Positions 57,574 through 64,000 of a DNA stretch of 64,000 nucleotides are shown here, piece by piece. The position numbers and the translations under genes were made by a program. The notes beneath the pieces are model-generated. The model had not been told where the DNA came from and made no database searches. It worked only from the letters and a program-made list of their open reading frames with translations. Position 1 is the stretch's first letter; every line of letters starts with the position of its first letter. Origin of the DNA: Enchytraeus crypticus (Eukaryota > Annelida > Clitellata > Enchytraeida > Enchytraeidae); the NCBI GenBank assembly GCA_905160935.1, contig CAJHZI010000257.1:62001-126000 (forward strand), in the 5' to 3' direction.

Positions 57574-59325
57574 GATTCTTCCGTGTCAATTCGGTAGTAT
57601 GATCAATTTTAGGCATCTCTCGGTTTCTGGTATATTTGGAAAATTAATGATGATATTTTTTCGATTTTGTGATACTTATTATTTTATTCCCCGTGTTGTG
57701 TCCGGTTTGCTTGAAAAATAGACCAACCGTGTAAATATGCACGTATCTTAGAAGGCGACACAAAAACAAGATCCAAACCAAAGTCAGACAGGGCATTGGG
57801 CTGGTGAGCGACTAGGCTCCAGAAATTTCTACAAAATTTAAACGCATGGAAAAACTTCAACCTGACTCTAGTTAAACTGGAATTTGAGGGAAGACGATGA
57901 TGGTACTTATTATTTCATGTTTATTTTGTTGCATGTTGTTTGTTTTACTGTAATTTTAGTCAAGTAGAGAGATGCGTTTCGACGATACACTGCATTTAAC
58001 ATTAAGCGTTAAACCCTGCACAGCACAGGGTCATATTAAGAATAGTCTCTCAACCTAGGCCTATATACGAGGAGGGACATCTCTGATATCAGCCTAGTAT
58101 GAGGAAACGGACGTTAAATCTTTACGTATACATGCATGCATATATTTATATATATATTTGCACAATTGTGCATGTATATCTTTAATTTGCATGAGTGCAC
58201 TAAGTACAAAGTCACTTACGCCAAATGCAAGAAGTTATTTAAAGCTGTGATAAAATGAAATAGGATATAAAAAGAAGTGGGGTAAGCATAATTTATATAC
58301 ACTTCTTGATAAAACAGTACTTCGAATTATGACTTCGTAGCAAACGGTCGAAAACACATTGCAATTGTACTGCTGTTATGAGATTTAAATTATATATAAT
58401 ATTACTATTTTTTATAAATAGCCGTTTAATGCCGTCTAATTGTGCACTACTGATATTAATAGTTGATAATTTATTCAACACCGCTATTATTAGGAGAGGT
58501 TTAATGTTATCTAATTGTATTGATATTAAGGATTGTTTAATGATATTTAATGATTGCTAATAGTCGCTTTAGTATAATTATTGTTGTTACTGCATGTGAG
58601 CGACAGTAGATATTAGAATGTCTCAATATTGGTTTGAGGCGTAAGGTAGCGTCATGAAGTTTTAAATGACGGAGCCTAAGGCGAATAGAACCCTCGTGGG
58701 TTCTATTCCCAGCCGCGCTGATCTGAGAGTAAAATCTCGGACGTTCACTGGAATGGTTACACGGAAGTGGACTAAATGGCCTAACGTTTTAAACATCCCG
58801 TATTAAAATGTGATAGATATCAACATTAGCGACCATTTTACTATAATGCGTGTTTTTACTTTTAGCACTCTAATTGTGTTTCCTTCATTATTACTCTATC
58901 ATCATACTAGGACAGTGTTAAATGGAAAAGGCAATCTAAACCTTCTAAAAGTTTTTTTTATTTTACTTACAGCTATATTCCCCATTAATGAAGAAAATCG
59001 TCAAAAGTGTGAAAATTTGAATCACCGACCTACCGGAACGCTGAGCAGATGCTTTGAGAGATCCATCAATCAGTCAGAATTTAACGTCTGGTTCCTCACC
59101 ATAAGGCAATGTCAGAGACGTCTCTTGCAGACTCTACACAAACAGGAGTTAAACTTACTTGATGGCGGCGCACACCAGAGTGTTTCCTGATATCCCAGCT
59201 AGAGAAAGAAGGGACAAAGCTAAGACAGGCCATCGTGGATTAAGCTCTGACGTCACCATCTCAGCACCAATTATTTTCTCTCCCGTATTATTAGGGGCAG
59301 AGAGTTCCGCAGTAGAATATAACAT
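45809..59325 (-). CDS. HTR2: 5-HT2-like serotonin receptor (class A GPCR) with giant intracellular loop 3
   Basis: Spliced CDS: 59325-59159, 55915-55803, 48606-45809 (stop TAG); intron phases 2 and 1; 1,025 residues. A rhodopsin-family amine receptor, expected at the plasma membrane and coupled to Gq if a true 5-HT2. Seen: TM1 with GNTLVCAAI; TM2 with LAVAD (Asp2.50) preceded by EKKLQNVTNYFL, a 5-HT2 hallmark; Cys103 pairing with Cys182; TM3 Asp110 (Asp3.32, amine contact); DRY at 127-129; TM5 YGSLTAFFGPLTIM, with Ala where human 5-HT2A has Ser5.46; TM6 CWAPFF; TM7 NPIIY at 937-941; Cys-containing tail (LLRCGLCF). Loop 3 spans about residues 218-883, is Ser/Asn-rich and has no recognisable domain. 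There is one N-terminal sequon (NNT). The TM pattern and GIHDPLKNRNKSR suggest invertebrate 5-HT2; another amine receptor is possible but less likely. Confidence 0.88.
49268..49370 (+). repeat. LINE 3'-end fragment
   Basis: GAGTGGAGGCATTATATGCC and GACCTACCAGTTGACAGTG, the sense form of the LINE 3' end, in receptor intron 2. Confidence 0.75.
50180..50412 (+). repeat. tRNA-derived SINE family A, full copy
   Basis: Head ATGTCTTAATAGCGAAGGGG (A-box-like), B box GGGTTCGAATCTC, body GCGCTGATCTGAGAGTAAAA, 3' end GATATCCACTTAGTTGATCA to TATAATGCGTGTTA. About 235 bp. Other copies: 37735, 40420 and 58612 (plus); 40940, 43455 and 53862 (minus); truncated 25270. Confidence 0.88.
50570..50760. repeat. 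20-bp minisatellite
   Basis: About nine units of GTGGATAGATGATAGGACTG, in receptor intron 2. Confidence 0.93.
51018..51112 (+). repeat. Dispersed repeat family E
   Basis: Second copy, with AATAAGAATTTAAAGTGC and GTAAGGCAATGTCAGGGACG, in intron 2 of the receptor. Confidence 0.75.
51425..51532 (+). repeat. Dispersed repeat family C
   Basis: Copy with GTGTTCGATGTTGTCATGGG and CAGTAGCACTC in intron 2 of the receptor. Confidence 0.7.
52165..52480 (+). repeat. Dispersed repeat family D, third copy
   Basis: Diverged copy with CACACATGACATA at the left, AATTGCAAACGG in the middle and TAAATCCCGC at the right, in intron 2 of the 5-HT2-like receptor. Confidence 0.75.
53862..54100 (-). repeat. tRNA-derived SINE family A
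   Basis: Inverse copy with ACTCTCAGATCAGCGCTGCT and GGGATTCGAACCC, ending TACGCTATTGAATCATTCA. Confidence 0.87.
54133..54255 (-). repeat. SINE family B, diverged
   Basis: GCTAAAGCCAAGCTTAACTTC, GATTTGAACTC and TGCTCTGTCGAACATATTGC in the family order. Confidence 0.65.
54562..54660. repeat. CA/GA microsatellite
   Basis: A (CA)n tract passing into (GA)n and (GACA)n. The open frame through it is an artefact. Confidence 0.96.
55195..55280. repeat. CT microsatellite
   Basis: Imperfect CT tract in receptor intron 2, about 530 bp from exon 2. Confidence 0.94.
55485..55610. repeat. 26-bp minisatellite
   Basis: About five units containing GATGAATTATACCGATGACT and GATAGA, about 200 bp downstream of the exon 2 donor. 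Confidence 0.92.
55803..55915 (-). CDS. HTR2: 5-HT2-like receptor coding exon 2 (ICL1 and TM2)
   Basis: Acceptor TTGAATTGTAG ends at 55916; donor GTACGT from 55802; 113 bp. It reads TEKKLQNVTNYFLLSLAVAD and then LFVSLVVMPCGILQELI. The closest remembered family segment is 5-HT2 TM2 (EKKLQNATNYFL). The split Gly codon G/GT joins ELI-G-YWPLGG in exon 3. Confidence 0.92.
56146..56265 (+). repeat. Dispersed repeat family F, second copy
   Basis: TCGTTTGGGTGAATTGATTT, TGTCCCTGATATCATC and an ATT tail, homologous to 8960-9085. It lies in intron 1 of the receptor. Confidence 0.7.
57506..57569. repeat. TA microsatellite in receptor intron 1
   Basis: About 32 uninterrupted TA units. Confidence 0.97.
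57690..57905 (+). repeat. Dispersed repeats (family G head, GGAGCCTA-type element)
   Basis: GTGTCCGGTTTGCTTG and AATAGACCAACCG match the family G head at 21835. From 57780 the sequence GAGCGACTAGGCTCCAG and AGTTAAACTGGAATTTGAG matches 38805-38925 and a short piece near 955-1000. Confidence 0.65.
58612..58855 (+). repeat. tRNA-derived SINE family A in receptor intron 1
   Basis: GAATGTCTCAATATTGG head, CGTGGGTTCTATTCCCAG B-box region and CGCGCTGATCTGAGAGTAAA body, about 300 bp downstream of exon 1. Confidence 0.85.
59065..59150 (+). repeat. Dispersed repeat family E next to receptor exon 1
   Basis: Third copy; its homology ends near AAACAG (about 59143), only some 15 bp from the exon 1 splice donor at 59158. 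Confidence 0.75.
59159..59325 (-). CDS. HTR2: 5-HT2-like receptor coding exon 1 (N-terminus and TM1)
   Basis: ATG at 59325-59323, the first Met after an in-frame TGA about 12 codons upstream. 55 codons plus two bases, then a perfect donor GTAAGT from 59158. It encodes MLYSTAELSAPNNTGEK, then RWPVLALSLLSLAGISGNTL and VCAAI; GN (1.49-1.50) and the Trp before TM1 fit the family. The split codon AA/A (Lys) joins it to TEKKLQN in exon 2. The extracellular N-terminus is short, about 30 residues. Further 5' untranslated exons may exist. Confidence 0.88.
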
Positions 59326-59761
59326 TTTTAGAGTATTTCAGTCCTTCGGTGGGTATATGCTTAATTCATGTATTACTTCTAGATATTATTTTGCGTCAAA
59401 CATTTTGATATAATATGTGAACCTTCCTGTAACCTAGTCCTTTATTTCTAGAAAGAAAAACTCTAAGTCTCTGGGGACAAAATGCTTGCTGACCATAGTA
59501 ATTTCTCAGCATCATCAAGTAAGCTGAATTAGATGAAATAAATCTGAAAAATAAAAGAATCAACACTATATAAACAATATCGTTTTAAAAGTAGCATCAA
59601 ACAAAACTAATATTCCTAAACACTATGACTGACAAATAATAAAATTAATATATTCTATAGCTAAATAACTAAAATAAGTTATAAATTACTTGCACTCGTT
59701 CAAAATATTTTGCTATCACGTTACAACTTCTCTTGAAATGATTCAGCGGCATAAATACAAC

Positions 59762-59795
59762 AGCGTTACCACTAAATATAATTTGTGGTAACGCT
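59762..59795. repeat. Short hairpin upstream of the receptor start
   Basis: Perfect 11-bp arms AGCGTTACCAC / GTGGTAACGCT around a 12-nt AT loop, about 440 bp upstream of the receptor ATG. Confidence 0.8.
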
Positions 59796-60544
59796 TTTAG
59801 CTATAGATGACTATAATTGAGCAATTCTACACTGTACAAATTTAAGTCAGAAAAACAAACAAGTAAATTGAGGACACCATGTAGCCTTCTGAATAGTAAT
59901 TATTCGTTGAAGCTAAGTAACCTTGTTTACTTTTATTTCTCTCTTTGTAACAGACGTAAAGGATTGGCGTTCATTAGTTAGCGCTCGAATTTATATGCTA
60001 ATAATTATGCAGAAAAAAATGTTTGTGTTAATCAGAATGAAGCTATGACACCGTGAGTAGCGTATCATGCGTGCCAAATACACAAGAGCTTGCGCTACTT
60101 CTAAGGTGACGTTGACCGGAAGTGAATTGCTATTTTGTTGCTCTCTCTGTCTAATTGGTGTAATTTAACGGCAATCAGTCAAAAATACCAATGAAAATGA
60201 TTGCTGATAAAAATAACTTCATGCGTTTAAAATCTGGCAATTATTTTAAGAGCGCACTAGATATGAAGTAGAGCTTGCTACAAAAATACTTTGGGCGTAC
60301 TACGGATAGAATATATATTAATTAGAGAAAGACGCTGCGAACTCTCAGGTTCTTTCGTATTGATACTTTCGTTTTGACTTTTTATCTTACTTTTATAGTA
60401 ACTTGTTACACTTTTGAATGAGGTTTCGTCTGAGAAAATCAGAGACCAATGACTCCTTCACTTATGAATTTACTCATCATCTTATTGGGAATATCTCATT
60501 AGAGAACGACAAGCTGCATATACAGATCCGTAAACAAAGGAAAT

Positions 60545-60985
60545 AAAACTTGTGGGTTAGACATAGCCCCTGATAATGTAGAGTAGACATAATCCCTGAT
60601 TATGTGGGTTAGATATAGTCCCTGATTATTTGGGGTAGACATAGTCACTGATTACGTGTGTTAGACAGAGTCCCTGATTACGTGGGTTAGACATAGTCAC
60701 TGATTATGGGGGTTAGACATACATAAAGCCCATGATTATATGGGTTAGACATAGCACCTGATTATGTGGGTTAGACATAGCACCTGATTATGTGGGTTAG
60801 ACATACATATAGCCCCTGACTATGTGGGTTAGGCATATATATAGCCCCTGATTATGTGGGTTAGACATAGCACCTGATTATGTGGGTTAGACATATACAT
60901 AGCACCTGATTATGTGGGCTAGACATAGCACCTGATTATGTGGGTTAGACATATACATAGCACCTGATTATGTGGGCTAGACATA
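60545..60985. repeat. 26-27-bp minisatellite
   Basis: About 16 units of the type CCTGATTATGTGGGTTAGAC plus ATAGCA, with some units expanded by ATACAT. Confidence 0.93.
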
Positions 60986-61477
60986 GCCCCAGATTGCATG
61001 CAGATTTCATTTCAAAAGGCAAGACTACTGAGAATGTATCAAATTCATTGAAAGGGGTGGGCAATGTCGGGTTGGGACAAATTTATGCCTTCGTGCAATT
61101 AGCCCGGTAAATGACTGACCTTCGATATATCAAAGGTGTATGTTTATGCCAAAACTGAACTTTTCTTCCCAAACTCCTTTTCCAGAGTAATGCGTAGTAT
61201 ATCGGCGGAAGATTATAGTGCCCTTTTAAGAACTTACGTGCCCTTCAAAACTAGCCCCCCTCTCCAATAAAGACCTCTAACACTATTTATGTAAACTAGA
61301 GTCTTTGATCATGCATAGTAAGCTTTATTTGTGCATGCCGATAAATAAGTCCTTTATAATTATTCTAAATAACTTGTCTACAAGTGAAACAGCAACCTGG
61401 ATTAGCGCATACGCAAAATAAATAATTATTGGAAATAATAAAGCGGCTTGCAGAAAGATCTATCAACATATTTTTCA

Positions 61478-61490
61478 TTCTCTCTCTCAC

Positions 61491-61582
<92 letters not shown>
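61478..61582. repeat. CT then TA microsatellite
   Basis: (CT)n from about 61478 to 61528 directly joined to (TA)n to 61582. Confidence 0.96.
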
Positions 61583-61589
<7 letters not shown>

Positions 61590-63407
61590 CAATTAAACAA
61601 TTCAATATAATAAGAAGACCGAATAAGATCGTTTAATCCTGTAGATTTCACATACACAACACACAAACAAGCAAATGCAACAATAAAAAAAGCACCCACT
61701 AAATATGAACTATGGTGAAATTAAAAAAAAAATAAGAAAAAAAGCCTAATAGGTTATTTTGTGCATACAAAAATAGGCAGGAGTATAATTTTAAATTGAG
61801 ATTTAAAATTATAATAATAAAAACAATAATTAATGAAGAAGAAGAGAGATTGATCCAAACGCTATCTATATAAGTAGCCTATTTATGAATATTTATATTA
61901 TAAGAGTTAAAGGTCTTAGTTAGGCATACACTAAATGGTAAAGATGGCCGATTTGTAGGACCTTGCAAAGCGAAGTATTACGCGCGGATACAAGTTCTGA
62001 AATTTGGCATAATGACTGTGTATTCTTGCAGGTTTCTAACATTATAAATACACCGCACTATCCAATAACAGTGAGTAATTGTAACATAAAGGCAGATCAT
62101 TGTGAGTAAATTTGTACAAACATAAGCAACAGCAATATTTATTAATATCAGATATACCTTTGATATTTTATTATTTTTTTATATTTTAAGTCTTTAATAT
62201 AGTGTTCGTGGCTGCGATACTCTGCATGCTGAACAATTCGAACTTCGCGTGTTTTAAGTACTTTCTCACTCTCTCTCTCCATCGTTCCAAAATTTTACAA
62301 TATAGCAGCTTGATTCTTTGATAACCTTTTACAACTCGCTTTTATTTAATCTAAATAAAGAACATTCCGTGAAATTATTCAGAGACCATTGAGCAGCTCT
62401 AATAGCTCAATAGTATATAGGCATCAATGTTAACCTTTTAGACAAAAGTCACAAAACTATATAAAATGATCGTCCAACATGCAGAATCAAAAAACATTTT
62501 GATGCAAAATAAATCTTCTCATCAATCTATACTATTTCAAGCAAAACACTTATAATGCAATAATCACAGGCATAAAATAGCATAATATGTGATAAGATGC
62601 TTATAGCATAATTAGCTAAATTATTATTGCCTTATGTGAGCTTTTTTATATTTTAGCTAAAGCCTAGGGTGCAATTTACTATACACCAAAAATTGAAGTT
62701 GATTATGCCGGCATTTAGAGATTAAGTTAGGCTACGTATCGATATATCCATCAACTGATTCTAGATTCTGCGATGCTTCCAATCTCTTCGAAAAAACATT
62801 TATGACCTTTGCGTAGCATATGCCCGACAGAATTGAGTATCTTTGAGGTAATTGGATGAAGCACATTCTTCAGAAATTTCACACAAACATTTTCGGAAAA
62901 TTTTGACCTGTGGCTTTGATCTGAGACGTATTGCAAAGGGGTCGGGAGACATGCAGTCTCTATTTAAAACTTTGTTTTTAATTTTGGATTTCTCATTTCA
63001 GCTAAGTTCGGATCAGCTCATTTCAGTGCGATGACACTTGCATTATTTACTATGTTTGCCCAACATCCAAAAATTCCTGAAATCTCTCTAACAGGCATCG
63101 TTAAGAAACTCTGTGCATATACATAAGATGACAAGATGACACGGTTCATTACTACACTGAAAATAATAGAGACAAATAGGGGAGAAGTTTCAGGTAACTA
63201 ATAACTAGGCAACCTCTCTTTAATCTTTATTTTACTGAATTTAAAAGAATAAATACAAAAAATACAGAAAAATATAGTGATTTGCGGTTCCTATGAAAAT
63301 ACTGCATTTGAGAATTCGGGTATGTACTGATCCTTCTTTAGTCATTCTTCAATCAATTGAAATAATTCACTGAATGTACCGCACTGAAGAACCTAGGCAC
63401 TAGACTG

Positions 63408-63520
63408 ATCACTATAGGTTAGGTGTGCGACAGCGGATCGGTAGGTTAAGGTTCAAAGAAATTGCTCGTCTCGTCACTGACGATTTCTAGGGATCGAAAC
63501 TGGCGTTAAACCATTACTAG
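63408..63520 (+). repeat. SINE family B, diverged
   Basis: GGTTAGGTGTGCGACAGCGG, AGGTTCAAAG, CTCGTCACTGACGATTTC and GAAACTGGCGTTAAAC in the family order. Confidence 0.65.
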
Positions 63521-64000
63521 CTCTCTGTTTAGTAATGAAGCACTAAAAATCAAACTCGGCTTTCGTTATAAAAAGCAAATAATATCAGCTGAATTAAGGT
63601 TAACGGTGATTCAATAAAACGAGCGACGCGAGTCAATACCAGAATACACTTATCAAGAATGCATGTATTTGAATACTCTAAATATATATCAAGAATACAA
63701 GTATCATAATACTCTATACATGTATCAAGAATCCATGTACAAGAATGGGCCTAATCGATACATATATGAAGCTAGAATGTTTCTTACGGCGGGCAGTCAT
63801 GGGTTCGAATTCATGCCGAATCGTCTATGACAGTTTCACTTGTAATTCTTGAACAGGTGTTAGGCTATAAGCTTTATGATGTGTATGGTTTTAGGTTTTT
63901 GCTAAAATAAACAAATAAGCATAGTGCAATGTGTAATTAATTAATTATTAATGAATGAAGGCCTTATTAGTGAAAAATTTGTTTTAATTTTTGTCTATTT

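Larger units (their letters stand above)
59326..64000. other. 5' side of the receptor gene, no further gene recognised
   Basis: Contains a short hairpin (59762-59795), a 26-27-bp minisatellite (60545-60985), a CT/TA microsatellite (61478-61582), a SINE B (63408-63520) and a degenerate short tandem region (63640-63745). The promoter and any untranslated exons of the receptor must be here or beyond, but I cannot place them. Confidence 0.55.

Noticed and set aside
60545..60985. CRISPR-like array of regular repeats
   Set aside because: Units are directly tandem with no unique spacers, and the genome is animal; it is a minisatellite.
62751..62936. Minus-strand open frame ending FFEEIGSIAESRIS
   Set aside because: Briefly considered as an adaptor-like tail, but it lies upstream of all assembled genes, has no clear splice sites and resembles no family I know.

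Overview
This is a eukaryotic, animal nuclear window. It is AT-rich and intron-rich, with long microsatellites, many minisatellites and many dispersed SINE, LINE and DNA-transposon remnants. No prokaryotic operon signals are present. The three protein-coding genes I could assemble are bilaterian. The Na+/K+-ATPase beta C-terminus is of the protostome (nervana-like) type and the amine receptor is of the invertebrate 5-HT2 type, so a marine protostome (possibly a spiralian such as a mollusc) is my best guess; the species is not determined.

All three genes lie on the minus strand and were assembled by hand from exons whose splice sites and reading phases agree. (1) 7806-23775: Na+/K+-ATPase subunit beta, six coding exons, 317 residues, apparently complete. 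(2) 35728-41304: AP-1 clathrin adaptor subunit sigma, five coding exons, 159 residues, apparently complete; the first coding exon contributes only the ATG. (3) 45809-59325: a 5-HT2-like serotonin receptor, three coding exons, 1,025 residues, with an intracellular loop 3 of about 660 residues held in one 2.8-kb exon.

Layout from low to high coordinates: 1-7805 is sequence downstream of ATP1B with repeats only. 7806-23775 is ATP1B, whose introns hold two adjacent minisatellites, a large inverted repeat, a LINE remnant and SINEs. 23776-35727 is intergenic and holds a 3-kb hAT-like element with a smaller one nested in it, plus CT/GA microsatellites and minisatellites. 35728-41304 is AP1S. 41305-45808 is intergenic with LINE and SINE pieces and ends in a 61-bp minisatellite that runs into the receptor's last codons. 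45809-59325 is the receptor. 59326-64000 is its 5' side, with no further gene recognised.

The genes are not a functional cluster: an ion-pump subunit, a vesicle-coat subunit and a neurotransmitter receptor are simply neighbours. The most unusual features are repeats touching gene structure: a minisatellite whose unit carries the splice acceptor of ATP1B exon 5, a minisatellite encoding the receptor C-terminus and stop codon, and long inverted repeats inside introns.
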